DNA of 64,000 nucleotides, taken from NCBI RefSeq assembly GCF_011765465.1, contig NZ_CP050265.1, forward strand, positions 1,240,001 through 1,304,000, written 5' to 3'. The notes under the pieces were generated by a model. The model searched no databases and had not been told where the DNA came from. It was given only the letters and a program-made list of their open reading frames with translations. Of the stretch, positions 15,534-24,817 are shown in pieces. Every line of letters begins with the position of its first letter. Within the stretch, counting starts at the first letter, position 1. The DNA is from Erythrobacter sp. GTDB lineage: Bacteria; Pseudomonadota; Alphaproteobacteria; Sphingomonadales; Sphingomonadaceae. A program made the translations under genes and the position numbers.

Positions 15534-16543
15534 TATTCGGCCGGTTCCCGGTGATCGATGCGGCGCTTCGGCTCCTCGCCCTGCAAGGCGGTCATCCCGA
15601 GCTTGGCGAGAAGCGCACCGTCGCTGTCGTCGCCCGCATTGGGCGCGGTGAGCAGCTTGTCACCGGTGAAGATCGAATTCGCGCCTGCGAGGAAGCACAG
15701 CGCCTGGGTCGCCTCGGACATGGATTCGCGGCCAGCAGAGAGGCGCACCATGCTCATCGGCATGGTGATGCGCGCGACCGCGACGGTGCGGGCGAACTCG
15801 ATATCATCGATCTTCGCCATAGGCGTATCGGCGAGCATATCGCCCAGCACCGTGCCCTTGACCGGCACCAGCGCGTTGACCGGCACGCTTTCGGGATGTT
15901 CGGGCAGGGTCGCGAGCGTGTGGATAAAGCCGACCCGGTCATCGCGCGTTTCGCCCATGCCGACGATCCCGCCCGAGCACACGTTGATCCCCGCGCTTCG
16001 CACGTGATCGAGCGTGTCGAGCCGGCACTGGAAATCGCGCGTCGAGATCACCCGCTCGTAATATTCCGGCGAGCTGTCGATATTGTGGTTGTAATAGTCG
16101 AGCCCCGCCTCGGCGAGCTGGTCTGCCTGATGCGGTTCAAGCATCCCCAGTGTCATGCAGGTCTCGAGCCCCATGTCGCGGACGCCCTTCACGATCTCGA
16201 CGATCTTCGGCATATCGCGGTCCTTGGGATTGCGCCACGCCGCGCCCATGCAGAACCGCTGCGAGCCCGCATCCTTCGCCTGCGCCGCGCGCTGGAGAAC
16301 CTCCTGCACATCCATCAGCTTGGTCGCCTCGACGCCGCTGTCGGCATGGACCGACTGCGAGCAATAGCCGCAATCTTCGGGGCAGCCGCCGGTCTTGATG
16401 GAGAGCAACGTGCAGAGCTGGACCTGTTCGGGCGGGTGGTGGTCGCGGTGAACGCTGGCGGCGCGGAAGACCAGCTCGGTGAAGGGAAGGTCGAAAAGTG
16501 CCGCGATTTCCTCGCGGGTCCAGTCGGTGCGGATTTCAGTCAT
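15533..16543 (-). CDS. bioB: Biotin synthase
   Basis: 336 residues. The radical-SAM cluster motif CPEDCGYC gives Cys54, Cys58 and Cys61. The motifs YNHNIDSS and GGIVGMGE are typical of BioB. It inserts sulfur into dethiobiotin, using a [4Fe-4S] and a sacrificial [2Fe-2S] cluster. It lies inside the propionyl-CoA carboxylase/mutase run, away from any bioFADC genes. Its start overlaps the end of a small membrane-protein gene by 8 bp. Confidence 0.96.
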   Translation of the reverse strand: MTEIRTDWTREEIAALFDLPFTELVFRAASVHRDHHPPEQVQLCTLLSIKTGGCPEDCGYCSQSVHADSGVEATKLMDVQEVLQRAAQAKDAGSQRFCMGAAWRNPKDRDMPKIVEIVKGVRDMGLETCMTLGMLEPHQADQLAEAGLDYYNHNIDSSPEYYERVISTRDFQCRLDTLDHVRSAGINVCSGGIVGMGETRDDRVGFIHTLATLPEHPESVPVNALVPVKGTVLGDMLADTPMAKIDDIEFARTVAVARITMPMSMVRLSAGRESMSEATQALCFLAGANSIFTGDKLLTAPNAGDDSDGALLAKLGMTALQGEEPKRRIDHREPAE

Positions 16544-16784
16544 TTTCGCTCTCTCTGCGGCGCGCCATCACGCTTACCGCTATCATGATGCCACCAAGAA
16601 CGAGCGGAACGTAGCCCAAAGGCCAGTGCAACTCGCGGAATGCCTCACATTGTGTTTCCAGCCACCCTGCGGGATTTGACCAGCAACGCAGCGCGACCTG
16701 TTTGACCGGAGAGGTCAAAAGACCAGCGAGGACAAGTAGCCCACCGACGGTCGGGAGGGACCGCGCAGGCCGTCCGGATTTCAC
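16536..16784 (-). CDS. Small membrane protein with relaxed codon use
   Basis: 82 residues from a GTG that overlaps the mutase stop (GTGA). Two hydrophobic segments ([11 protein letters not shown] and [17 protein letters not shown]) flank a loop with two Cys (ALRCWSN, ETQCEAF). Codon choice is far less GC3-biased than in scpA and bioB, pointing to a faster-evolving or acquired gene, yet it is tightly coupled to both. No family recognised. Confidence 0.65.
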   Translation of the reverse strand: MKSGRPARSLPTVGGLLVLAGLLTSPVKQVALRCWSNPAGWLETQCEAFRELHWPLGYVPLVLGGIMIAVSVMARRRESEND

Positions 16785-18934
16785 TCCGCCGCCTCGTCCA
16801 TCTCTCCGTCCGCCGGCGGCATATTGTGCCCCAGCAGCGTCAGGATATCCGCCGCGCATTCGACCACGTTCGAGCCGGGGCCGTAGATGCCCTGCACCCC
16901 CGCCTCGCGCAGGAAGTCATAATCGCTCGCCGGGATGACGCCGCCCGCCGTCACCTTGATGTCGGCGCGGCCCGCTTCCTTCAGTAGCCGGATGAGTTCG
17001 GGGATCAGCGTCTTGTGACCGGCCGCAAGGCTCGAGCAGCCGATCACGTCGACCCCGTTTTCGAGCGCCATGTCGCGCGCTTCTTGCGGGGTCTGGAAGA
17101 GCGGGCCGGAGACGACCTCGAAACCCATGTCGCTGAACGCGCTGGCGATCACGTTGGCGCCGCGGTCGTGGCCGTCCTGGCCCATCTTGGCGACCATGAT
17201 CTTCGGCTTGCGCCCCATGCGCCGCTCGACCGCCTCGACGCCATTGGTCACCTGTTCCCAGCGCCGGTCGAATTCGTAGGCGGTCTTGTAGACGCCGCTG
17301 ACGGGCTTGGGCGTCGCGTCGTGGCGGCCGAAGACCGCTTCCATCGCCTGCGAAATCTCGCCCAGCGTCGAGTCATGCCGTGCCGCCTCGACCGCAAGTT
17401 CGAGCACGTTGCCGCCCGCCTTGCAGCCCACGGTCAGCGCCGCAAGCGCCTTTTTGCAGGCGTCCTCGTCGCGGTTCGCGCGGACCCATTCGATGCGCTC
17501 GATCTGGCCCTTCCTGACCTTGGCATTGTCGATGTCGAGCGTCTCGATCGGGTCTTCCTTATCCTTGCGATACTTGTTGACCCCGACGATCACCGTCTCG
17601 CCCCGGTCGACCTTGGTCTGCTTTTCCGCCGCCGCGCGCTCGATCGCGGCCTTGGGCGCGCCGCTATCCACGTAAGCGGTCATCCCGCCCGCCGCATCGA
17701 CCTCGGCGATCAGCTTTTCGGCCTCGTCCACCAGCGTCGCGGTCAGCGCCTCGATGTAGTGCGAGCCGCCGAGCGGATCGACGACATTGGTGATGCCGCT
17801 TTCCTCCTGAAGGACGAGCTGCGTGTTGCGCGCGATGCGGGCGGAGAAGTCGGTCGGCAGCGCGATCGCCTCGTCCAGCGCATTGGTGTGGAGCGACTGC
17901 GTCCCGCCCAGCGTCGCTGCCATCGCCTCGATCGTGGTGCGGATGACGTTGTTGTAGGGGTCCTGCTCCTGCAAGCTCACGCCCGAGGTCTGGCAGTGGG
18001 TGCGCAGCATCTTCGACTTGTCGGCCTTCGCGCCGAGATCGTCCATGACCCGGTACCACAGCGTGCGCGCCGCGCGCAGCTTGGCGATCTCCATGAAGAA
18101 GTTCATGCCGATGCCGAAGAAGAACGACAGGCGCGGCGCGAAGGCGTCGATGTCGAGCCCGGCCGCCATCGCGCGCTCCACGTATGCCTTGCCGTCGGCG
18201 ATGGTGAAGGCGAGCTCCTGCACCGCCGTCGCGCCTGCCTCGTGCATATGATAGCCCGAGATCGAAATGCTGTTGAATCGCGGCATATTGGCCGAGGTAT
18301 AGGCGATGATGTCGGAGACGATCCGCATACTCGGTTCGGGCGGGTAGATATAGGTGTTGCGGACCATGAACTCCTTGAGGATGTCGTTCTGGATGGTCCC
18401 GGACAGTTTCTCCTGGGAAACGCCCGATCGTTCGGCGGCGACGATATAGAACGCCATGACCGGGATGACCGCGCCGTTCATGGTCATCGACACGCTCATT
18501 TCATCGAGCGGGATCTGGTCGAACAGGATCTCCATGTCGCGCACGGTGTCGATCGCGACGCCCGCCTTGCCGACATCGCCGACGACGCGCGGGTGGTCGC
18601 TGTCATAGCCCCGGTGGGTGGCAAGGTCGAAGGCGACCGAAAGACCCTTCTGCCCGGCGGCGAGATTACGGCGATAGAAGGCGTTCGATTCCTCGGCGGT
18701 CGAAAAGCCCGCATATTGCCGGATCGTCCACGGGCGCCCGGCATACATCGAGGCTTTCACCCCGCGCGTGAAGGGCGCGAAGCCGGGCAGGCCCGGGTCC
18801 CAGCCTTCGTGGTCCTCGCCCGTGTAGAGCGGCTTGATGTCGAAGCCCTCTGGCGTGTTCCAAGTGAGGTCGCGGCCCTTCACTTCCTTGTCGGCGAGGG
18901 CTTTCCAGTCGGCGGGGGTCGGTTTGTCGGTCAT
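16781..18934 (-). CDS. scpA: Methylmalonyl-CoA mutase
   Basis: 717 residues, full length, single-chain form. The N-terminal TIM-barrel substrate domain includes [13 protein letters not shown] and [11 protein letters not shown]. The C-terminal B12 domain has DGHDRG (587-592, base-on His ligand 589) and later TAGGVIP. It isomerises (R)-methylmalonyl-CoA to succinyl-CoA with adenosylcobalamin. With pccA, pccB and the epimerase it forms the propionyl-CoA to TCA route; scpA is the E. coli name, mcmA/mutB elsewhere. Confidence 0.96.
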   Translation of the reverse strand: MTDKPTPADWKALADKEVKGRDLTWNTPEGFDIKPLYTGEDHEGWDPGLPGFAPFTRGVKASMYAGRPWTIRQYAGFSTAEESNAFYRRNLAAGQKGLSVAFDLATHRGYDSDHPRVVGDVGKAGVAIDTVRDMEILFDQIPLDEMSVSMTMNGAVIPVMAFYIVAAERSGVSQEKLSGTIQNDILKEFMVRNTYIYPPEPSMRIVSDIIAYTSANMPRFNSISISGYHMHEAGATAVQELAFTIADGKAYVERAMAAGLDIDAFAPRLSFFFGIGMNFFMEIAKLRAARTLWYRVMDDLGAKADKSKMLRTHCQTSGVSLQEQDPYNNVIRTTIEAMAATLGGTQSLHTNALDEAIALPTDFSARIARNTQLVLQEESGITNVVDPLGGSHYIEALTATLVDEAEKLIAEVDAAGGMTAYVDSGAPKAAIERAAAEKQTKVDRGETVIVGVNKYRKDKEDPIETLDIDNAKVRKGQIERIEWVRANRDEDACKKALAALTVGCKAGGNVLELAVEAARHDSTLGEISQAMEAVFGRHDATPKPVSGVYKTAYEFDRRWEQVTNGVEAVERRMGRKPKIMVAKMGQDGHDRGANVIASAFSDMGFEVVSGPLFQTPQEARDMALENGVDVIGCSSLAAGHKTLIPELIRLLKEAGRADIKVTAGGVIPASDYDFLREAGVQGIYGPGSNVVECAADILTLLGHNMPPADGEMDEAAE

Positions 18935-19021
18935 GGCTCGCTCTTAGACGAAATCATGCCCCCGGCGAAAGGTCGCGCCGGGGGCCGGGTGTGACGAAGC
19001 ATTTCGGGGCTGGCGGTTCGC

Positions 19022-19810
19022 CTAATGCCCCTTGAATTCGGGTTTGCGCTTCTGGAGGAAAGCCATGCCGCCTTCCTTGGCATCGTCGCTCGCGCCCGCG
19101 ATACGCTGCGCTTCGGCTTCGGCCAGCAGCACCATCTGCAGGTTCTGGTCGATCGCGGTGGCGATGTTGCGCTTGATGTGCGCGTAGGCGAGCGTCGGGC
19201 CGTTGGCGAGCTTGGCGGCGAGCGCCTTCGCCTCGTCCATTAGCGCATCGTCCTCGACGCACTTGTAGACGAGGCCCCAATCCTCGGCTTGGCTTCCCGA
19301 AATCTTCTCGCCCAGCATCATCATGCGGGTCGCGCGCGCACGGCCGATCGCGCGGGTGAGCAACCAGGTCGATCCGCCGTCGGGGACGAGGCCGATGTTG
19401 ACGAAAGCCTGGAGGAAATAGGCGCTCCTGGCCGCAATGGTGAAATCCGCCGCAAGGGCGAGCGAGCACCCGACACCCGCAGCAGGGCCGTTGACCGCGC
19501 AGATCACCGGGACGTCGGCGCGGATGAGCTGGCTGATCGCGGGGTTGTAATGCTGGATCAGCGCCTCGTGGCTGCCGCCCTTGCCGCCCAATGCGCTGCC
19601 GCTGCCGCGCGCCGAAAGGTCCGCGCCCGAACAGAAGCCCTTGCCCTCGCCCGTGATCAGCACCGCGCGCGTGTCGCCGAGATCGTAGAAGGCCTGCCCC
19701 AGCTCGTCCGCCATCTGCGGCGGCATGGCGTTGAGGCGTTCGGGCCGGTTGAGGGTGATCGTGGTGAGCGGGCCGTCGCGTTCCACGCGGATGGTTTCAT
19801 AGTCGGACAA
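19022..19810 (-). CDS. Enoyl-CoA hydratase/isomerase family protein (PaaG-like)
   Basis: 262 residues from a TTG preceded by GGAG at a good distance; no ATG fits. Crotonase fold with GKGFCSGADLSARG, the oxyanion loop GPAAGVGCSLAL and FVNIGLVPDGGSTWLL. The Asp in VPDGG, in place of the second catalytic Glu of true hydratases, points to the isomerase-type PaaG/PaaB group, but the substrate is open. It sits between the mutase and the epimerase. Confidence 0.85.
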   Translation of the reverse strand: MSDYETIRVERDGPLTTITLNRPERLNAMPPQMADELGQAFYDLGDTRAVLITGEGKGFCSGADLSARGSGSALGGKGGSHEALIQHYNPAISQLIRADVPVICAVNGPAAGVGCSLALAADFTIAARSAYFLQAFVNIGLVPDGGSTWLLTRAIGRARATRMMMLGEKISGSQAEDWGLVYKCVEDDALMDEAKALAAKLANGPTLAYAHIKRNIATAIDQNLQMVLLAEAEAQRIAGASDDAKEGGMAFLQKRKPEFKGH

Positions 19811-19835
19811 GGTGTTTTCTCCGGTTTGCGAGCCG

Positions 19836-20285
19836 TCAGTTGGACCAGTGCGCGCCTTCCTTGGGCGTCTCCATGATCTCCGTAAGCATGCCCATCATGT
19901 CCTTGGGATGGACGAAAAAGATAGGCGTGCCGTGGGCGCCGATGCGGGTGGGGCCGAGGATGCGCTTGCCCATTTCCTCGAATTCCTTGCGCGCTTCCTC
20001 GATGTCGGGGACCTCGAAGCAGACATGATGCTGCCCCCCCAGCGGGTTCTTCTCGAGGAAGCCGCGAATGGTCGATTTCTCGCCGAGCGGCTCGATCAGC
20101 TCGATCTGCGTGCCGTTCATCCCGCTGTCGGTGGGCGTGTCGACGAAGCAGACCTTTACGCCCTGTTCCTCGAGATCGAACGGCTCATGGATATGCGTCG
20201 CGCCCAAGGTGTCGCGGTAGTGCTTGATCGAGTCCGCGATGGAGGGGGTGGCGACCCCGATGTGATTGAGACGGCCTAGTTTCAT
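19836..20285 (-). CDS. mce: Methylmalonyl-CoA epimerase
   Basis: 149 residues, vicinal-oxygen-chelate fold. It begins MKLGRLNHIGVATPSI and has the conserved His (NHIGVA), QIELIEPL, GGQHHVCFEV and a late Glu (LTEIM) that would bind the metal. It interconverts (S)- and (R)-methylmalonyl-CoA, linking PccAB to the mutase. Its ATG overlaps the stop of the upstream lipoprotein gene (ATGA). Confidence 0.93.
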   Translation of the reverse strand: MKLGRLNHIGVATPSIADSIKHYRDTLGATHIHEPFDLEEQGVKVCFVDTPTDSGMNGTQIELIEPLGEKSTIRGFLEKNPLGGQHHVCFEVPDIEEARKEFEEMGKRILGPTRIGAHGTPIFFVHPKDMMGMLTEIMETPKEGAHWSN

Positions 20286-20704
20286 TGCGAGCACGCAAAG
20301 CGAGCCACTTCGCCCGAGATACTCGTCGACATTGCGTCGCTCATTTCTCCAGGACTCGGGCCATCTTCCATTGCTCGCTCCACCGTATCCCCTTCCCCGA
20401 GATAGCGGAATGTCATGGAGCCACAATTTACCTCACGGCGGGCATAACTTCTGCCGGAAGAGCCATCTCTCTGCGTTACGACCTCTAAATTGCCATTGGG
20501 CAGAACTGTGGAAGAAAGGAGGGTATAAGACGCTCCATCTGAACGGACAGGAACTGGCACTCCAGCACTCTCCTCGTCGGTTGATGCTACAGTGCTGTCC
20601 CCCGCCGCAGATTGCTCATTATGCGCGGCGGTCTCAGTGCCTTGGCAACCCCCAAGAGCCAGCGCGCCAAGCATTAAAGGAAACGCGGAAATCATTTTCT
20701 TCAT
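20282..20704 (-). CDS. Putative lipoprotein with relaxed codon use
   Basis: 140 residues. Signal peptide ending in the lipobox LGGC (Cys20), then a Ser/Thr/Glu-rich linker and a small C-terminal domain with two Cys (REVNCGS and ARFACSQ). No known family. Many A/T-ending codons contrast strongly with pccB and the epimerase on either side, a sign of acquisition or weak constraint. It is nonetheless ATGA-coupled to the epimerase and 8 bp from pccB. Confidence 0.7.
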   Translation of the reverse strand: MKKMISAFPLMLGALALGGCQGTETAAHNEQSAAGDSTVASTDEESAGVPVPVRSDGASYTLLSSTVLPNGNLEVVTQRDGSSGRSYARREVNCGSMTFRYLGEGDTVERAMEDGPSPGEMSDAMSTSISGEVARFACSQ

Positions 20705-20712
20705 AGTTCACC

Positions 20713-22245
20713 TCACAACGGAATATTGTCATGCTTCTTCCACGGGTTCTCGAGCTGCTTCGTCCGCAGCCGCCTGAGCCCCAGCGCGACCCGCCGCCGC
20801 GTCGCGTGGGGGTGGATCACCTCGTCGATATAGCCGCGTGAGGCCGCGACGAAGGGGTTGGCGAAGCGGTCCTCGTATTCCTTGGTCTTCTGCGCGATCT
20901 TTTCGGGGTCGTCGCGGTCCTTCCTGAAGATGATCTCCACCGCGCCCTTCGCGCCCATCACCGCGATCTCGGCGGTGGGCCAGGCGTAGTTGAGGTCACC
21001 GCGCAGGTGCTTCGATGCCATCACGTCGTATGCCCCGCCGTATGCCTTGCGGGTGATGATCGTGATCTTGGGCACGGTCGCCTCGGCATAGGCGAAGAGC
21101 AGCTTCGCCCCGTGCTTGATGATGCCGCCGAGTTCCTGGCTCGTGCCGGGAAGGAAGCCGGGCACGTCGACGAAGGTCACGATCGGGATTTCGAACGCAT
21201 CGCAGAACCGCACGAAGCGCGCGGCCTTTTTCGACGAGGCGATGTCGAGCACGCCCGCGAGCACCATCGGCTGGTTCGCCACCACGCCCACCGTGCGCCC
21301 CTCGACCCGGCCGAAGCCGCAGATGATGTTCGCCGCATGGCCGGGCTGGATCTCGAAGAAGGTGCCCTCGTCGAGGGTCTTCTGGATGACCTCGTGCATG
21401 TCGTAGGGCTGGTTGGCGTTGTCGGGGATGAGCGTGTCGAGGCTCGGCTCCTCGCGGTCCCACGGGTCGCTGACCGGAAATTCGGGGGCTTCCTCGCGGT
21501 TCGACAGCGGCAGGTAGTTGAAGAACTCGCGCGTCGCGAGCAGCGTCTCGATGTCGTTCTCGAACGCGCAGTCGGCGACGGAAGTCTTGGTCGTGTGCGT
21601 GATCGCACCGCCCAGTTCCTCCTGCGTGACGACTTCGCCCGTCACGGTCTTAACCACGTCGGGGCCGGTGACGAACATATAGGAGCTGTCCTTCACCATG
21701 AAGATGAAGTCGGTCATTGCGGGTGAGTAGACCGCCCCACCCGCGCACGGGCCCATGATGAGGCTGATCTGCGGGATGACGCCGGAGGCGAGCACGTTGC
21801 GCTGGAACACCTCGGCATAGCCGCCGAGGCTGTCGACGCCTTCCTGGATGCGTGCCCCGCCCGAATCGTTGAGGCCGATGACGGGCGCGCCGACCTTCAT
21901 CGCGGTGTCCATGACCTTGCAGATCTTCTCCGCGTGGCGTTTCGACAGCGAGCCGCCGAACACGGTGAAGTCCTGCGAGAAGACATAGACAAGCCGCCCG
22001 TTGATCGTGCCGCTGCCGGTCACCACCCCGTCGCCGGGGATCTTCTGCGCTTCCATGCCGAAATCGGTGCAGTCGTGCTCCACGTAAGTGTCGAGCTCCT
22101 CGAAACTGCCCTCGTCGAGCAGCACGTCGAGCCTCTCGCGCGCGGTCAGCTTGCCCTTGGCGTGCTGCGCGGCGATGCGCTTCTCGCCCCCGCCCATGCG
22201 GGCGGCTTCGCGGCGGCGTTCCATTTCGGCGATGTTTGCGGACAT
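20713..22245 (-). CDS. pccB: Propionyl-CoA carboxylase subunit beta
   Basis: 510 residues, typical of carboxyltransferase beta chains. Two crotonase-like halves; [12 protein letters not shown] and [16 protein letters not shown] form the N-half oxyanion site, and [12 protein letters not shown] with [11 protein letters not shown] the C-half. It transfers the carboxyl from biotinyl-PccA to propionyl-CoA. It starts the run that includes the epimerase, mutase and bioB. Confidence 0.95.
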   Translation of the reverse strand: MSANIAEMERRREAARMGGGEKRIAAQHAKGKLTARERLDVLLDEGSFEELDTYVEHDCTDFGMEAQKIPGDGVVTGSGTINGRLVYVFSQDFTVFGGSLSKRHAEKICKVMDTAMKVGAPVIGLNDSGGARIQEGVDSLGGYAEVFQRNVLASGVIPQISLIMGPCAGGAVYSPAMTDFIFMVKDSSYMFVTGPDVVKTVTGEVVTQEELGGAITHTTKTSVADCAFENDIETLLATREFFNYLPLSNREEAPEFPVSDPWDREEPSLDTLIPDNANQPYDMHEVIQKTLDEGTFFEIQPGHAANIICGFGRVEGRTVGVVANQPMVLAGVLDIASSKKAARFVRFCDAFEIPIVTFVDVPGFLPGTSQELGGIIKHGAKLLFAYAEATVPKITIITRKAYGGAYDVMASKHLRGDLNYAWPTAEIAVMGAKGAVEIIFRKDRDDPEKIAQKTKEYEDRFANPFVAASRGYIDEVIHPHATRRRVALGLRRLRTKQLENPWKKHDNIPL

Positions 22246-22334
22246 TCGTCGGCCCCTCGATTGGTTCGGTTCTCGCCGAGGTCGTTGCCGGAGCCTCGGC
22301 GGAGCGTCAACGTGTCAAAAGCGCCAAGGCCCGA

Positions 22335-23363
22335 TCAACGCACGCGCACGATGCCTTTCTCGACGAGGCTCTTCGCGGTCGCCTCGATGCTGTCGGCGGC
22401 GGCGATGTAGTCGATCCCGAGCACTTCACGCGCGTGCGCCCCGGAGACGTCGCGGTGGCGGCCGAGTTCGGTCTTCACCTGCTTGATGTCGGCCATGAAG
22501 GGGGCGAGCAGCTTGACGATTGTCGAAGGCAGGCGGCGGGTGGGGACCTTCCCCGAAAGGTCGGGCACGCGTTCACGCAACACCTCGGCGACCTCGCGTA
22601 GCCACAGGAACCTGTCGGACACGGCAAAGCGTTCGTCCCGCACCGCTTCGGCAGGCGCATCGAGCGCGCGAACATGGGCGAGCGCGACGTCGCGCACGTC
22701 GACGATGCCGAAACCCGCATCGGGCAGCGCCGGAATTTCGCCGGTCAGGAGCTTGCGCACCAGTTCGATCGAGGTCGAAAGGTCCTCGTCATAGACCGGC
22801 CCCAGCACCGCGACCGGATTGATCGAGCAGAAAGCCATGTCGGGCGCGTTCTGCGCGACCCATTCGCGCGAAGCCTTTTCCGCGACCGTCTTTGACCGAT
22901 GGTATGGCGGCACGTCCGGGTTTTCGAGCACGGTCCAATCGCTCTCGTCGAAATGGTCCCGGCCCGGCGGGTGGCCGTAGGCGATCGCGGCGGCGGAGCT
23001 GGTCAGGACGAAGCGCTGCACCCCCGCCTTCTTCGCGCATTCGAGCGCCCGCAGCGCGCCGGCGCGGGCGGGTTTCACCAGTTCGTCGGGATGTTTCGGC
23101 GTCGCGAGCGGAAAGGGCGAGGCGACATGGGCGACCGCTTCGACGCCCTCCATCGCCTCGGCCCAGCCGGCGTCGTTCTCGAGATCGGCCTCGAACACGC
23201 GCAGGGCTTCGCCCGCATCGCGCCAGCGGTCGCGCAGGCGCGGCTCGCTTTTCGAGCGGTCGCGCACGGTGGTGTGGACCGTCTTGCCGCCGCGCAGCAG
23301 CAGCTCGATGATCTCGCCCCCGATATAGCCGGTCCCGCCGGTCACCAGCACCGTGTCAGCCAT
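22335..23363 (-). CDS. NAD-dependent epimerase/dehydratase family aldehyde reductase (extended SDR)
   Basis: 342 residues. The Rossmann motif GGTGYIG (9-15) and active-site residues SSAAAI and YHRSK place it in the extended SDR group near dihydroflavonol 4-reductase/aldehyde reductases. It would reduce aldehydes or ketones with NADPH; the substrate is not deducible. It is co-directional with pccB, 89 bp downstream of its start side. Confidence 0.82.
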   Translation of the reverse strand: MADTVLVTGGTGYIGGEIIELLLRGGKTVHTTVRDRSKSEPRLRDRWRDAGEALRVFEADLENDAGWAEAMEGVEAVAHVASPFPLATPKHPDELVKPARAGALRALECAKKAGVQRFVLTSSAAAIAYGHPPGRDHFDESDWTVLENPDVPPYHRSKTVAEKASREWVAQNAPDMAFCSINPVAVLGPVYDEDLSTSIELVRKLLTGEIPALPDAGFGIVDVRDVALAHVRALDAPAEAVRDERFAVSDRFLWLREVAEVLRERVPDLSGKVPTRRLPSTIVKLLAPFMADIKQVKTELGRHRDVSGAHAREVLGIDYIAAADSIEATAKSLVEKGIVRVR

Positions 23364-23399
23364 GCGTCTCTCCCTCGCCTGCCCTGACCTTGCAGCGGC

Positions 23400-24755
23400 C
23401 TATTTGAAGAGCACCAGCTCCTCGGCCATGGTCGGGTGGATCGCCATGGTCGCATCGAAATCGGCCTTTGTCAGCCCGGCCTTCACCGCGACCGCGGCCA
23501 TCTGCATGATCTCGGGCGAATCCGGGCCGATCATGTGAAGGCCGACGACCTTATCGTTCGCCGCATCGACGACCATCTTGTAGAGCCCACGCTCGTTCCG
23601 TCCCGCGACCACGTTCTTCATCGGGCGAAAGTCGGCCTGGTAGACCTTGACGTTGCCGAGCACGTTGCGCGCCTCGCCCTCGGTCATGCCGACCGCTGCG
23701 ATGGGCGGGTGCGAGAACACCGCGCTCGGGATGCAGGAATGGTCGACTTTCACGGGCCCGCCCTTGCCGAAGACCGTGTCGGCGAAGGCGTGCCCCTCGC
23801 GGATCGCGACGGGGGTGAGCTGCACCCGGTCGGTCACGTCGCCGACGGCGTAGATGTGGTCGATATTGGTCTTGCTGTAGTCGTCGACCCGGACCTCGCC
23901 CCGCTCGCCCAGTTCGACCCCGACCTCTTCGAGGCCCAGCCCTTCGGTGTTCGCGACCCGGCCCGTCGCGGCCATCACCGTGTCGAAAACCCGCTCCTCA
24001 TGGCCGGCGAGCTTGACGTCGAGCGCCCCGTCCTCGCGGGCGCGGATATATTCGAACTTCGTGTTGAAGAGGAATTCGATCCCCTTGGTCAGCGAGATCT
24101 GGAGCAGCCGGTCGCGCAGCGCCTCGTCGTAGGACCTGAGGATCGTGTCCGAGCGGTTGGCGAGCGTCACCTTGGCGCCGAACTCGTTGAAGATTCCGGC
24201 GAATTCATTGGCGATGTAGCCCCCGCCGAGGATCAGGATGCGCTTCGGCACGGCGTCGAGATGAAACGCCTCGTTCGAGGTGATGATGTGCTCGCTCCCC
24301 TCGCACTCGGGCACGTGCGGGCGCGCGCCGGTGGCGATGAGGATGTATTTCGCGGTGACGGTCTTGCCGCTTTCCAGCGTGATTTCATGCGGGCCCGTTA
24401 TCCGCGCGCGCTCCTTGAACACGGTCACGTCGTGGTTCTCGAGCGTCTGGGTGTAGAGCCCCTCGAGGCGCGTGATGTCCTTCTGCACGTGATCGCGCAG
24501 CTTCACCCAGTCGAAGCTCTTGCCTTCGATGGTCCAGCCGAAATTGGTCGCGTCCTCGAGGTCCTCGGCGAAATGCGCGCCGTAGACGAGCATCTTCTTG
24601 GGCACGCAGCCGCGGATGACGCAGGTGCCCCCGACGCGGTATTCCTCGGCTGCGGCGACCCGTGCGCCGTGGCCTGAGGCGATGCGGCTCGCGCGGGTCC
24701 CGCCCGAGCCGATGCCGATGGTGAAGAGGTCGTAATCGTATTCGCTAGCGGTCAT
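23400..24755 (-). CDS. gor: Glutathione-disulfide reductase
   Basis: 451 residues. FAD Rossmann at the N-terminus (GIGSGGTRA), redox pair in GGTCVIRGCVPKK (Cys45, Cys50), NADPH domain with GGGYIANEFAGI, and a C-terminal dimer domain with HPPIAAVGMTE and the proton-donor His (AIHPTMAEE). It regenerates GSH from GSSG. Plant/alphaproteobacterial type by the CVIRGCVPKK signature. Confidence 0.93.
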   Translation of the reverse strand: MTASEYDYDLFTIGIGSGGTRASRIASGHGARVAAAEEYRVGGTCVIRGCVPKKMLVYGAHFAEDLEDATNFGWTIEGKSFDWVKLRDHVQKDITRLEGLYTQTLENHDVTVFKERARITGPHEITLESGKTVTAKYILIATGARPHVPECEGSEHIITSNEAFHLDAVPKRILILGGGYIANEFAGIFNEFGAKVTLANRSDTILRSYDEALRDRLLQISLTKGIEFLFNTKFEYIRAREDGALDVKLAGHEERVFDTVMAATGRVANTEGLGLEEVGVELGERGEVRVDDYSKTNIDHIYAVGDVTDRVQLTPVAIREGHAFADTVFGKGGPVKVDHSCIPSAVFSHPPIAAVGMTEGEARNVLGNVKVYQADFRPMKNVVAGRNERGLYKMVVDAANDKVVGLHMIGPDSPEIMQMAAVAVKAGLTKADFDATMAIHPTMAEELVLFK

Positions 24756-24817
24756 CTCGCCTCCGTTGGTCGTGCGGGGGCGCTATGCAGGCGAGAGGCT
24801 CGCTTGCCAAGGGAAGC

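Noticed and set aside
17015..18994. A plus-strand ORF of 659 codons antisense to methylmalonyl-CoA mutase
   Set aside because: It is His/Arg/Asp-rich, as expected from reading a GC3-biased gene on the other strand; scpA is intact with all motifs.
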